A DNA stretch of 64,000 nt, from contig CAMNTH010000003.1 in NCBI GenBank assembly GCA_946557785.1, positions 1 through 64,000 on the forward strand. Reading direction: 5' to 3'. This DNA comes from an uncultured Blautia sp. (lineage in GTDB: Bacteria; Bacillota; Clostridia; Lachnospirales; Lachnospiraceae). Numbering within the stretch: the first letter of the stretch is position 1; every line of letters begins with the position of its first letter. The translations under genes and the position numbers were made by a program. The notes under the pieces are model-generated. The model had not been told where the DNA came from, searched no databases, and was given only the letters and a program-made list of their open reading frames with translations. Below, in pieces: positions 53,779-63,513 of the stretch.

Positions 53779-55794
53779 CTACTTATTCGCCGGCAATTTC
53801 CATTTATTGTCATGAAAAAGGGCATAGCAGGAGCGGTCATAGCTCTTACTCAGAGCTTTTCTTGTGGAACTGTTGCTTCGCATCACCGCTGCTATCCTGT
53901 CAAAATCCTTAAGCTCCCTTCCCGTGATCATCAGTGTGGTTGGATTTACATACACCGTATCATACCACTCCTGATTGATCTGTATCTCCGTAGAGGGCGT
54001 AAAATTCGTCCCCCTGATATAATAGGTAAAATCCGAAGAAGAAACCAGCTGCAGGGAATCCAGTGTAATATCATACAGCCCAAGCTTCATCTTTGTCCGC
54101 TTGAATGGGTTTTCCCCGTTATATGCGTACCGCTCTCCATAAAGCAGGTCATACTGCAAAGTCTCCAAATCCACCTGATAATTCTTAGTGTTCCTTCTTG
54201 CCTGATGGTAGCGGAAAACAGCTCCCTCGTGGATTCCTATCCGATCCATGGCTTCTGCTGCAATCTGATAGGCTGCCAGATTCACATTCTTTTTCTTTAA
54301 GCCAAAATTATCCCACATGACATACTGGGTCTGGAAAAGATATTTATTATCCACATCTTCTACTTTCAATCCCATAGTTGGAAGATGGTCCCCATACATC
54401 ACAAGAACCACTTCCTCGGGATAATCAGAAAGAGTCTCGACCAGCTCCTTAATAAAATTGTCCATTTCCTGAATCTGATTTACATAATATTCCCACTGAT
54501 AATTTTTTGCTTGTGTGGGAGAACCTGAAACCGTTATCTCCGGATCCTCCAGGATAGGTTCCTCAGGATACGCTCCGTGTCCCTGAACAGAAATGGCATA
54601 AATATAATCCGGTCCTTCTGTTACCTCCAGGCATTTCATGATTTCATCTGTCAGGACTTTATCCTTTACCCAGCCAAGAACATTCTTCTGGTCTTCCTCA
54701 GGCATATATTCCTCAGAGGTAAACGTATCAAATCCCAAATTAGGGAAAATCGACCTTCTTCCATAAAAGTTTGCCTCGTTGTTATGTATGGCATGGGTGG
54801 TATATCCCAGATTCTTCAGAACATAAGGTGCGCTTTCGCAGGTAGTCTCCTTTAAAATACTCTTATATGGATACTCTCCCGGTCCGAAATAATGCATGCT
54901 CATTCCTGTAATGGATTCAAACTCCGTGTTAGCCGTTCCGGCCCCTACAGAAGGAACCTTGAAATATCCTGAAGTATATTCCTTCATCAGCTTCCGGAAG
55001 GTAGGGATGGGATCTTCTGAAATCTTCAGGTAATTCACCAATGTAGGGTCAAAGAAGGATTCCAGCTGCAGAAAGATAATATTGGGATGATCTCCCTCTT
55101 TTGTTTCCGGAAGATTCTTCTCTGATCTCTGAATCCGCTTGATCTCCCTGTCCGAATAATCCCTGGGTTCCCCGATTCCTGTATTAAAGATCGTCGTAGC
55201 CAGGCAGTAGGGATATCCGTAGTCCTCATAAGCAAAGGCAATATTCCCGAAATAATTGGAAAGCACCCTTTTCTCCAGGGCAAGCTGCGTCACCCCTGCA
55301 AAAGCTGCAGCCCCTGCTGCCACCAGCAAAATGTTATATCGGTACTTTATTTTCCCCTGGTATTTCGGCCCCTTAATAAACAAAGCTAAAAGCAAAAGCA
55401 GCAATATTCCGAATAAAACACAGACCACGACTACACCTGCCATGGGCAGATACTTATTGGCGATCTTCAGCGCATCTGTGATCAGATGCAGATCCGGTCC
55501 TGTAAAAGGCGTCACTCTGGTAGTTAATAGAACACCGTTGATGATTCCAAGGGTCAGCCAGAAAATAGCTGCCAGGACACGGAAGAAACATCTTCTCCGA
55601 AACAAATAGACCACCAGCGATGTTGTGAAGATCAGCGCTGCATTATAGGCAAACACCAACGGCCTCCCTGTCATATACTCCCACGCCGCCAGGAAGGAGT
55701 GGCGGGACATTGTCTCTATGAGAAAATATCCTGCCGCACTTCCAAGGGCATGAAGCAGAAGGGAAATTCTGTTCAGAAATTTATACCACTTCAT
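53779..55794 (-). CDS. LTA-synthase-like sulfatase-family membrane enzyme
   Basis: The protein has 671 residues: five N-terminal transmembrane helices (to about 165), then an extracellular alkaline-phosphatase/sulfatase domain. IIFLQLESFFDPT gives metal ligands, VGAGTANTEFESITG carries the probable catalytic Thr, and VMYGDHLPTMG the late metal site. By family it transfers glycerol-phosphate or related groups to a surface polymer; the exact substrate is not readable. It lies 12 bp after valS on the same strand. Confidence 0.88.
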   Translation of the reverse strand: MKWYKFLNRISLLLHALGSAAGYFLIETMSRHSFLAAWEYMTGRPLVFAYNAALIFTTSLVVYLFRRRCFFRVLAAIFWLTLGIINGVLLTTRVTPFTGPDLHLITDALKIANKYLPMAGVVVVCVLFGILLLLLLALFIKGPKYQGKIKYRYNILLVAAGAAAFAGVTQLALEKRVLSNYFGNIAFAYEDYGYPYCLATTIFNTGIGEPRDYSDREIKRIQRSEKNLPETKEGDHPNIIFLQLESFFDPTLVNYLKISEDPIPTFRKLMKEYTSGYFKVPSVGAGTANTEFESITGMSMHYFGPGEYPYKSILKETTCESAPYVLKNLGYTTHAIHNNEANFYGRRSIFPNLGFDTFTSEEYMPEEDQKNVLGWVKDKVLTDEIMKCLEVTEGPDYIYAISVQGHGAYPEEPILEDPEITVSGSPTQAKNYQWEYYVNQIQEMDNFIKELVETLSDYPEEVVLVMYGDHLPTMGLKVEDVDNKYLFQTQYVMWDNFGLKKKNVNLAAYQIAAEAMDRIGIHEGAVFRYHQARRNTKNYQVDLETLQYDLLYGERYAYNGENPFKRTKMKLGLYDITLDSLQLVSSSDFTYYIRGTNFTPSTEIQINQEWYDTVYVNPTTLMITGRELKDFDRIAAVMRSNSSTRKALSKSYDRSCYALFHDNKWKLPANK

Positions 55795-55806
55795 TCAAAT
55801 GCTCCT

Positions 55807-58461
55807 TTATTTCATCATCTGCTCCAGCTGCAGAGTTACCTTTTCCATCATTTCTTTATATTTCTGAAGCTTTTCTTTCTCCGCATTTACCTTGGCTTCC
55901 GGCGCTTTGTTCACAAAGTTTGGATTGCCAAGCATTCCCTCGCATCGGGAAATCTCTTTGGAAAGACGTTCTCTCTCTTTAGAAAGACGCTCCAGTTCCT
56001 TTTCTCTGTCAACCAGATCCTCCAGAGGCAGATAAACAACTGCATTGGAAACCACAATAGAAACTGCATCCTCTCCAATTCCATTCTTTGTCTCCTGTAC
56101 ATGGATTTCCTTAGCAAAAGCCAGATTTACAAAAGAGGCGCTGCTCTTTTCATACATAGCGCATACGTCTGCATTTTTGCCTACGATAAATACATTTGTT
56201 TTCCTGTTCTGTGGTACGTTCATGGCAATTCTTGTATTACGGATCCCTCTTACAACTTCCTTGAAGCTTTCGATTGCATCCTCTGCATCCTTAAACTCCC
56301 ATGCTTCCTTATATTCCGGCCAATTGGCGATCATAATAGATGCTTCTTCCGGAAGAAGGGTACAGTAAATTTCTTCGGTGATAAAAGGCATAAATGGATG
56401 AAGAAGCTTCAGGCCTTCCGTCAAAGCAGTCCGAAGTGTCCACAAGGCATCGTTTGCAGCCTTTTTGTTTTCCTCAGCTTTCCACAAGCGAACCTTTGCA
56501 AGCTCAATATACCAGTCGCAAAGCTCATCCCACAAAAAGTCAAACACTTTCTGCACAGCAATACCAAGCTCGTATTTTTCCATATTTTCCGTTACTTCCC
56601 GGATAACCGTATTCAAATGGGAAAGGATCCACTGATCCTCAGCACACAGCTCTTCCATGTTTTCCGGCTGTACCACAGTCTTTCCTTCCAGGTTCATCAT
56701 AATGAAACGAGAAGCATTCCAAATCTTATTGGCAAAATTTCGGCTGGATTCCACACGTTCCCAATAGAAACGCATATCATTTCCAGGTGCATTTCCGGTA
56801 ATCAGGGTCAGGCGGAGGGCATCCGCACCGTATTTATCAATCACTTCCAGAGGGTCAATGCCGTTTCCAAGGGATTTGCTCATCTTCCGTCCCAGGGAAT
56901 CCCGAACCAGGCCATGAATCAACACATGGTGGAAAGGTGATTTTCCTGTCTGCTCAAGAGCAGAAAACACCATTCGGATTACCCAGAAAAAGATAATATC
57001 ATATCCTGTTACCAGTACATCTGTAGGATAGAAATATTCCATCTCCTCTGTTTTTTCCGGCCAGCCAAGCGTGGAGAACGGCCAAAGGGCAGAACTGAAC
57101 CAGGTATCAAGAGTATCCTCATCCTGATGGAAATGCGTGCATCCGCATTTCGGACATTTCGCTGGCATTTCCCCGGCAACAACTACTTCCTGGCACTCCT
57201 CGCAGTAATATGCAGGAATGCGGTGTCCCCACCAAAGCTGACGTGAAATACACCAGTCCCGAATATTCTCCAGCCAATGAAGATAGGTCTTGCCAAAGCT
57301 TGGGGGAACAAACTCCAAATCCCCTGTATTTAACACTTCAATCGCTGCTTTTGCCATCTCATCCATCTTTACAAACCACTGAGGCTTGATCATGGGCTCT
57401 ACAGTCGTACCGCAGCGGTCATGAGTACCTACATTGTGGCTGTGGGGAACAACTTTTACCAAAAGTCCCAGCTCTTCCAGATCCGCAACCATAGCTTTAC
57501 GTGCTTCATAGCGGTCCATGCCTGCATATTTGCCCCCCAGGGAATTGATGGTTGCATCGTCATTCATAATATTGATTTCAGGAAGATTATGACGTCTGCC
57601 TACCTCAAAGTCGTTAGGGTCATGAGCGGGGGTGATCTTTACACAGCCGGTTCCAAATTCTTTATCCACATATTCGTCTGCAACTACCGGAATCTCTCTG
57701 TCTGTAAGAGGCAGCTTCAGCATCTTGCCTACCAGGTCTTTGTATCTTTCATCCTCAGGATTTACCGCTACAGCCGTATCTCCCAGAAGGGTTTCCGGAC
57801 GTGTGGTAGCAATTTCTACAAAACGGCCCTCTTCCCCAACAATGGGATAATTTATATGCCAGAAAAAGCCATCCTGATCTTCATGCAGAACCTCTGCATC
57901 AGAAATGGAGGTCTGACATACAGGACACCAGTTAATGATTCTGGAGCCTTTGTAAATATATCCTTTTTCATATAATTTAATGAATACCTCCTGTACAGCC
58001 TTGGAGCAGCCCTCATCCATGGTGAAGCGTTCTCTCTTCCAGTCAGCGGAAGCACCCAGCTTCTTCAGCTGGTTAATGATCTTTCCGCCGTATTCTTCCT
58101 TCCATGCCCATGCATGCTTTAAAAATTCCTCACGGCCGATCTCATTTTTGTCAATGCCTTCTTTTTTCAGTTTTTCAATTACCTTAACCTCCGTTGCAAT
58201 CGCAGCGTGATCTGTTCCTGGCTGCCACAGCGCTTCATAGCCCTGCATTCTCTTAAAACGAATCAGTATATCCTGCATAGTTTCATCCAGGGCATGTCCC
58301 ATATGAAGCTGTCCGGTTACATTTGGCGGCGGCATCACAATGGTAAATGGCTTCTTATCCGGATTTACCTTCGCATGAAAGTATCCGTTGTCCATCCATT
58401 TCTGATAAAGACGTTCCTCGATTCCCTTAGGGTCATAAGTTTTTGCCAGCTCTTTGCTCAT
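55807..58461 (-). CDS. valS: Valyl-tRNA synthetase
   Basis: A class I synthetase of 884 residues. PPPNVTGQLHMGHAL (HIGH-type motif), the CP1 editing domain (ATTRPETLLGDTAVAVNPED), KMSKSLGNGIDP (KMSKS) and a C-terminal coiled-coil arm (EKELERLSKERERLSKEISR) are all in place. Controlled by a T-box leader upstream. Confidence 0.97.
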   Translation of the reverse strand: MSKELAKTYDPKGIEERLYQKWMDNGYFHAKVNPDKKPFTIVMPPPNVTGQLHMGHALDETMQDILIRFKRMQGYEALWQPGTDHAAIATEVKVIEKLKKEGIDKNEIGREEFLKHAWAWKEEYGGKIINQLKKLGASADWKRERFTMDEGCSKAVQEVFIKLYEKGYIYKGSRIINWCPVCQTSISDAEVLHEDQDGFFWHINYPIVGEEGRFVEIATTRPETLLGDTAVAVNPEDERYKDLVGKMLKLPLTDREIPVVADEYVDKEFGTGCVKITPAHDPNDFEVGRRHNLPEINIMNDDATINSLGGKYAGMDRYEARKAMVADLEELGLLVKVVPHSHNVGTHDRCGTTVEPMIKPQWFVKMDEMAKAAIEVLNTGDLEFVPPSFGKTYLHWLENIRDWCISRQLWWGHRIPAYYCEECQEVVVAGEMPAKCPKCGCTHFHQDEDTLDTWFSSALWPFSTLGWPEKTEEMEYFYPTDVLVTGYDIIFFWVIRMVFSALEQTGKSPFHHVLIHGLVRDSLGRKMSKSLGNGIDPLEVIDKYGADALRLTLITGNAPGNDMRFYWERVESSRNFANKIWNASRFIMMNLEGKTVVQPENMEELCAEDQWILSHLNTVIREVTENMEKYELGIAVQKVFDFLWDELCDWYIELAKVRLWKAEENKKAANDALWTLRTALTEGLKLLHPFMPFITEEIYCTLLPEEASIMIANWPEYKEAWEFKDAEDAIESFKEVVRGIRNTRIAMNVPQNRKTNVFIVGKNADVCAMYEKSSASFVNLAFAKEIHVQETKNGIGEDAVSIVVSNAVVYLPLEDLVDREKELERLSKERERLSKEISRCEGMLGNPNFVNKAPEAKVNAEKEKLQKYKEMMEKVTLQLEQMMK

Positions 58462-58504
58462 GTTATCCTCCTTGCAAAAATATTATTTATATTGTGTAAG
58501 AGGT

Positions 58505-58786
58505 ATAATTCAAAAAAGCCCCTCACACATGCGTGTGAAGGGCGATCTATACCGCGGTACCACCTTCGTTATGCAAAAAATATGCACATCTCATTTCTCT
58601 TTAACGCAGATATACGGGAAAGCCTACCTGAAAAGCACTTAAACATTCTCATTTTCAGCCTTCCGGCTCCAAAGCTACCTTGGGCAGTCTCTTCCTCAAA
58701 ATGCCTTCCACCCGATGGGCATCTTTCTCTGTCAGGGACAACTGCTTACTCCTCTTCTTCTCAGCCTTTTTATAGGCTTTACTATA
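58505..58786 (-). promoter_or_regulatory. T-box riboswitch of valS
   Basis: On the minus strand AAGGTGGTACCGCGG (58566-58552) is the T-box proper. It is preceded by stem I elements (AGAGGAGTA, CTGACAGAGA, GGGTGGAAGG) and followed by a terminator (58543-58512: GCCCTTCACAC/GTGTGAGGGGC plus TTTTTT). Uncharged tRNA-Val should stabilise the antiterminator and raise valS expression. A GTA triplet at 58678-58676 is a plausible specifier and would pair with the UAC anticodon of the tRNA-Val at the window start; its assignment is tentative. Confidence 0.93.
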
Positions 58787-58809
58787 ATTGGATTTTTCCA
58801 GGTTGTCAA
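58781..58809 (-). promoter_or_regulatory. Promoter of the T-box-valS transcript
   Basis: On the minus strand a perfect TTGACA (58809-58804), a 17-bp spacer and TATAGT (58786-58781), just downstream of the permease gene stop. Confidence 0.88.
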
Positions 58810-58832
58810 GACGGATTATGGTTTTTTCACAG

Positions 58833-61800
58833 TTATTCCACACTTTTCAGCGATTCTACCATATCAATCTTCTTAAGCTTAAAATGCATTGCCAGATTCA
58901 CCACAGCGGAAAATACGCACGTGAGAACAGCACAGTACAAAAAGCTTACAGGACGTACGTTTCGCCCAAACATGACGGAATCCACTTCTACGGTTACAAT
59001 AATAAACCGATGAAGGAAAATCCCAAACCCTGAACCAAAAAGAATGCCAAGGAAGGTCAGCAGGATATTTTCCCGAAGTACATACTGGGATACCTCTCCG
59101 TCAAAAAATCCCAGTACCTTCAAGGTAGCAAGTTCACGCTTCCTCTCCGTGATGTTGATATTGTTCAGGTTATAAAGCACCACAAAGGCCAGCATCCCTG
59201 CGGACACGATCAGTACCACAATAACCATTCCCAAGGTTCCAAGCATACGGTTTACCTGTTCCGCAATGGTGGTGGTATAACTGATGCTAAGAGCTGCCGG
59301 ATACTTCAGGATTTCCTGTCCGATCATTTCCGCCTCTTCTTTGTATTCTTCCTTAAGGGTAAATTCAATATCCGGATAATCCGGTTTTTCACCAAAGGTT
59401 TCTTCATAGACCTTGGGAGTCATATACACATAATGGCCCAGATAATTCTCCGTAATGGCTGCGATCTTCACCTGATAAGCTTTATTTTCCCGCTCGATGG
59501 GAAGCATATCCCCAACCTTCAGGTTCATGAGGCTTGCTGTTTTCTCACAGATCACAGCTCCCTCATCCGTAAGATCATATTGCTCGTCAGTTCTGCGGTT
59601 CTTAAGGGTTACATCCTTGTGGAAATTTTCCATACTTTCCGGCACATATACGTAGGTACTGATATTGGAGGTTCCTTTTGGAATAGTCATAGTATTGAAC
59701 TGAACTTTGGTAAAACGCTCTATTTTGTCGTTCTCCTCAAGATAAGATATCAGTTCCTTCCGTTCCTCATCCGTTGCATCCTCATCATCTATCACCGTAC
59801 CGTCAAAATGCTGAAGCTCTTTATACTGCCGTACAGGAATATCACTAATGGAATCCCGGATTCCAAAGCCTACCAGCATCAGTCCCATACTTCCGGAAAT
59901 ACCGAAAATGGTCATAAACAATCTCTTTTTATAGCGGAAGAGATTTCTAAGGCAGGATTTCCATGTAAAATTCAGATGCTTCCAAAGGAATGTCATCCTC
60001 TCCAGAAGCACCCTCCTGCCCTCCTTAGGTGCAGGCGGCCTCATAAGAGAAGCAGGCGTCTCCGCAAGAACCCGGTAACAGGAGGAAACTGTCGCCCCTA
60101 CAGTACAAAGAATTGCTGCCATGGAAGCGATCAGTGCATATTTCCATTCATAATTGATCACCAGATTGCTGGCCATATTATGATACATGATTCCATAAGC
60201 CTTAATAATAATATAGGGAAGGATCTTTTCTCCTATCAGAATACCGAAAATGCTGCCTCCTACTGTAGCTAAAAAGGCATAATCCAAATATTTGGATGCT
60301 ATGGCATATTTGCCGTATCCAAGAGCTTTCAGCGTACCGATCTGGGTTCTCTGCTCCTCTACCATCCTGGTCATTGTGGTGAGACTGATAAGAGCCGCTA
60401 CCAGGAAAAAGATAACGGGAAATACTTCTCCAATATTCCGGATCCTGTCAGCATTATCTCCATAGTCTGAATATTCCGGCAGATCAGTACGATCCGTCAC
60501 ATACCATTCCGGCATCTTCAGGTCTTCTATTTCCTTTTCTGCATCCCGGATCTTTTCTTCGCCGTCCGCAATTTCTTCCTCTGCTTCCTTCTTTCCCTCC
60601 TCATATTCCTTCCAGCCGTCCTCAAGCTCTTTTTCTCCATCTTTGATGTCTTTTTTAGCGTCTGCAAGTTTCTGCTGGTTTTCCTCGATCTCTTTTTCGC
60701 CGTCAGCGATCTTCTGCTCATTTTCCTCAATTTCCCGCTGACCGTCAATGAGCTTCTGCTCATTCTCTTCAATTTCCCGCTGGCCGCAAATGAGCTTTTG
60801 CTCATTTGCGGAAATCTCTGCCTGGGCTGATACAAGCTTTGCTTCGCTTGCATTTACCGTATCCTGAGCAGCAGCAAGGGTCTGGTAATTTTTCTCAAGC
60901 TCTTTTTTTGCAGAAGCTGCTTCCTGTTCTTTTGATGCAATGGTCTTTTCCCCTTCCAGAAGAACAGCTTCCTGCTGAAAAAGGGCAGTCCTTGCCTCCT
61001 GGATTTCCTTCTCTCCCGCCAAAAGAACCCCTTCATTCTGCGCAAGCTCCCCCCGTTTCTGTTCGATCTGAGAAAGTCCGCTTTCGATAGCCGCAAGCCC
61101 ATCTTCCAGCTCGGCTCTCTTTGCACTTAGCTCTCCTGTCACGCTCTGAAGCTGTTCCTCCAGAGCCGCTACTGTTCCTGATGCTTCCACAAGCCAGGCC
61201 TCTGCCTGGGAAAGGACTGCCGCTGCAGCGTCCAGTTCCTCCTGGGGTAAATTCCCTGCCTCCACCTCCTGGCCGACTCTTTCATATTCTGCCCTGGCAG
61301 CTTCCACCCCTGCATTAGCTTCCGCCACAGCACCATTGGCTGCATCCAGGGCGCCTTGAAGCTTAGGAATCTGTGCTTCTCCTGCTGCCACCTGTTCAAG
61401 CCCCATAAGGCACTGCTGCTTCTGCTCCTCTAAAGAAGCGGCTGTCTGCTCAAGCTCTGTCCTTCCGGAAGAAATCTGAGCTTTTGCCCCGTCGATTTCC
61501 TTCTGCTTGGTATCCAACACAGCTTTTCCATCTGAAATGGCCTGCTTTCCGTCTTTGATTTCTTTTTTCTTTGCAGTAAGCTCTTTTAGTCCCTTTTCCA
61601 GTTCTGCCTCTCCGTCATGGTACTGCTGCCATGCACAAGCAAGCTTCCCTTTCTCGGGATTAAGCTTGGCCCATCCATCCGAAACCTGGTCTTTTGCATC
61701 CCAAAGCTGGGTCCATCCATTTGCAAGCTCCCTTTTGGCATCTGCTAGCTGGGTCTTTCCCTCTTCCAGATCCTTTTTCGCATCCTCAATTTCTTTTTTG

Positions 61801-62747
61801 CCGTCTTTAAGTTCTTTCTTTGCATCAGAAAGCTCTTTTTTTCCGTCTTTATATTCTTTTTTACCTTCTTTAAGCTCTTTTTCTCCGTCTTTTAATTCTT
61901 TCCAGGCTTTTTTCAGTTCCTCATCCGCTTCTCTTTTGCCGTCTTCCAGTTCTTTCTTTGCGTCAGTAAGCTTTTCCTTAGCTTCTTCCATTACACTATC
62001 ATAACGAACAAGGCATCTGTCTTTTTCGATTCCTTCCACACGCTTTCCCATTTTATCCACAAGGTTGTCATAAGCGTCTGTATAGCTGATCATTTCATCT
62101 GCCTGATGGACCCGCAGATAGATCTGAGTATAAACTTCCTGGTCAAAATTCTCCGGAAGCACATATACAAATCCATTGATCTCACCGGAGCCAAGCGTGG
62201 TATTCCCTCTGTTGAAGGATATGTAAAGAGGACTGCTGCCGATTCCCACAACGGTAAATTCTTCTCCTTTCAGAAGCTTGCTGTCCCCATCCTGGCGGAT
62301 GCTGAGCACATCACCTACCTGGTATCCCCGCTTGGATGCAAACATGCTGTCCAGCAGACATTCTCCCCTTTTTTCCGGAAGCCTTCCCTTCGAAGCTGTA
62401 ATCAGATTCACCCGGTCATCCATACATTCTACATGTACTACCTTTTGTTCATTTCCCTCACCGCAGTACACATCCGTGGAAAAAGAACCGATTGCTTCCT
62501 CCACGCCATCTATCTCTTCAAGGGCTTTTACATCTTCCTTGGTAAGCCCCATTGTTCCCACAACCTTCATATCCATCAGCTTTGCTGCATCATAATAAGC
62601 ATCTCCTGAAAAACGCATATCCGGAGATGCGGCCTGTATTCCTGAAAAAAAGGCTACTCCAAGGGCAACAATAATAAAAATGGAAATAAATCTCGCCTTA
62701 TTTTTGCGTATTTCCATCCAAAAGTCTTTATGCAATGCTTTTCTCAT
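58833..62747 (-). CDS. FtsX/MacB-type ABC permease with giant coiled-coil domain
   Basis: The protein has 1304 residues. Transmembrane helix 1 lies near the N terminus (ARFISIFIIVALGVAFFSGI). A periplasmic-type domain is followed by about 480 residues of coiled coil (roughly 255-735) built from KELKDGKKE- and NEQKLIDGQREIEE-type repeats. Then come FtsX helices (VFPVIFFLVAALISLTTMTR), a second extracytoplasmic domain and a final FtsX block (AFVVLYNLNNINITERKREL). It pairs with the ATPase gene upstream, whose stop is 8 bp before this start. Such exporters may move lipids or peptides or act on the cell wall; substrate unknown. Confidence 0.88.
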   Translation of the reverse strand: MRKALHKDFWMEIRKNKARFISIFIIVALGVAFFSGIQAASPDMRFSGDAYYDAAKLMDMKVVGTMGLTKEDVKALEEIDGVEEAIGSFSTDVYCGEGNEQKVVHVECMDDRVNLITASKGRLPEKRGECLLDSMFASKRGYQVGDVLSIRQDGDSKLLKGEEFTVVGIGSSPLYISFNRGNTTLGSGEINGFVYVLPENFDQEVYTQIYLRVHQADEMISYTDAYDNLVDKMGKRVEGIEKDRCLVRYDSVMEEAKEKLTDAKKELEDGKREADEELKKAWKELKDGEKELKEGKKEYKDGKKELSDAKKELKDGKKEIEDAKKDLEEGKTQLADAKRELANGWTQLWDAKDQVSDGWAKLNPEKGKLACAWQQYHDGEAELEKGLKELTAKKKEIKDGKQAISDGKAVLDTKQKEIDGAKAQISSGRTELEQTAASLEEQKQQCLMGLEQVAAGEAQIPKLQGALDAANGAVAEANAGVEAARAEYERVGQEVEAGNLPQEELDAAAAVLSQAEAWLVEASGTVAALEEQLQSVTGELSAKRAELEDGLAAIESGLSQIEQKRGELAQNEGVLLAGEKEIQEARTALFQQEAVLLEGEKTIASKEQEAASAKKELEKNYQTLAAAQDTVNASEAKLVSAQAEISANEQKLICGQREIEENEQKLIDGQREIEENEQKIADGEKEIEENQQKLADAKKDIKDGEKELEDGWKEYEEGKKEAEEEIADGEEKIRDAEKEIEDLKMPEWYVTDRTDLPEYSDYGDNADRIRNIGEVFPVIFFLVAALISLTTMTRMVEEQRTQIGTLKALGYGKYAIASKYLDYAFLATVGGSIFGILIGEKILPYIIIKAYGIMYHNMASNLVINYEWKYALIASMAAILCTVGATVSSCYRVLAETPASLMRPPAPKEGRRVLLERMTFLWKHLNFTWKSCLRNLFRYKKRLFMTIFGISGSMGLMLVGFGIRDSISDIPVRQYKELQHFDGTVIDDEDATDEERKELISYLEENDKIERFTKVQFNTMTIPKGTSNISTYVYVPESMENFHKDVTLKNRRTDEQYDLTDEGAVICEKTASLMNLKVGDMLPIERENKAYQVKIAAITENYLGHYVYMTPKVYEETFGEKPDYPDIEFTLKEEYKEEAEMIGQEILKYPAALSISYTTTIAEQVNRMLGTLGMVIVVLIVSAGMLAFVVLYNLNNINITERKRELATLKVLGFFDGEVSQYVLRENILLTFLGILFGSGFGIFLHRFIIVTVEVDSVMFGRNVRPVSFLYCAVLTCVFSAVVNLAMHFKLKKIDMVESLKSVE
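60636..60810 (-). repeat. 42-bp imperfect tandem repeats encoding 14-residue heptad pairs
   Basis: About four consecutive copies encode NEQKLICGQREIEE, NEQKLIDGQREIEE, NEQKIADGEKEIEE and a diverged NQQKLADAKKDIKD. Fourteen residues equal two heptads, so unit changes preserve the coiled coil. Confidence 0.85.
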
Positions 62748-62755
62748 CAGCCCAC

Positions 62756-63472
62756 CTACCACTCAATTTCTTCAATAGGAGTTGGATGCGCATTCTCCGT
62801 CATGGCAGATACCCTGCCGTTTTTGATCCGAATCACCCTGTCTGCCATTGGAGTCAGGGCAGAATTGTGGGTAATCACGATCACAGTCATCCCTCGTTCC
62901 CTGCACATATCCTGCAAAAGCTTCAAAATCGCCTTACCCGTCTGGTAATCCAATGCGCCCGTAGGTTCATCGCACAGAAGCAGCTTCGGATTCTTGGCAA
63001 GGGCACGGGCAATAGAAACCCTTTGCTGTTCTCCACCTGAAAGCTGTGCGGGAAAATTTCCAAGACGGTCCCCAAGCCCTACCTCTTCCAGAACCGTTCT
63101 GGCATCCAGGGGATCCTTACAGATCTGGAGAGCAAGCTCAACATTTTCAAGTGCGGTCAGGTTGGGAACCAGATTATAGAACTGAAACACAAAGCCAATG
63201 TCTTCCCTGCGATAGCCGGTAAGCTGCCTGTTATTATATTTTGCCACGTTATTTCCATCTACCCATACTTCACCGGTGGTTGCCGTATCCATACCTCCAA
63301 GGATATTCAAAACTGTAGTCTTTCCCGCACCGCTGGGTCCTACGATCACTACAAATTCTCCTTTGGCGATCTGGAAGCTGATCTCATCAACTGCAATGAT
63401 CTTTACTTCTTTGGAACCGTAAATCTTCGATACTTTTTCCAGTTTCACATAATCTTCTTTATGTTCGTTCAT
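62756..63472 (-). CDS. ABC transporter ATP-binding protein (MacB/LolD type)
   Basis: A 238-residue cytoplasmic ATPase: Walker [10 protein letters not shown], signature [15 protein letters not shown], Walker [13 protein letters not shown] and a switch His in ITHNS. It powers the coiled-coil permease encoded directly downstream; the two genes form an operon. Confidence 0.95.
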   Translation of the reverse strand: MNEHKEDYVKLEKVSKIYGSKEVKIIAVDEISFQIAKGEFVVIVGPSGAGKTTVLNILGGMDTATTGEVWVDGNNVAKYNNRQLTGYRREDIGFVFQFYNLVPNLTALENVELALQICKDPLDARTVLEEVGLGDRLGNFPAQLSGGEQQRVSIARALAKNPKLLLCDEPTGALDYQTGKAILKLLQDMCRERGMTVIVITHNSALTPMADRVIRIKNGRVSAMTENAHPTPIEEIEW

Positions 63473-63513
63473 TCAGTCAACTCCTGCTTCTCATTTTCTT
63501 TTTGTATCCCTTT

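Noticed and set aside
55699-56940. 413-residue plus-strand open frame
   Set aside because: It is antisense to the start of the LTA-synthase-like gene and the end of valS, both with full protein-family support; it lacks a ribosome binding site and recognisable domains.
60500-62010. CRISPR-like or mobile repeat array
   Set aside because: The repeats are coding, imperfect, in frame, and specify heptads of a coiled coil in the ABC permease.
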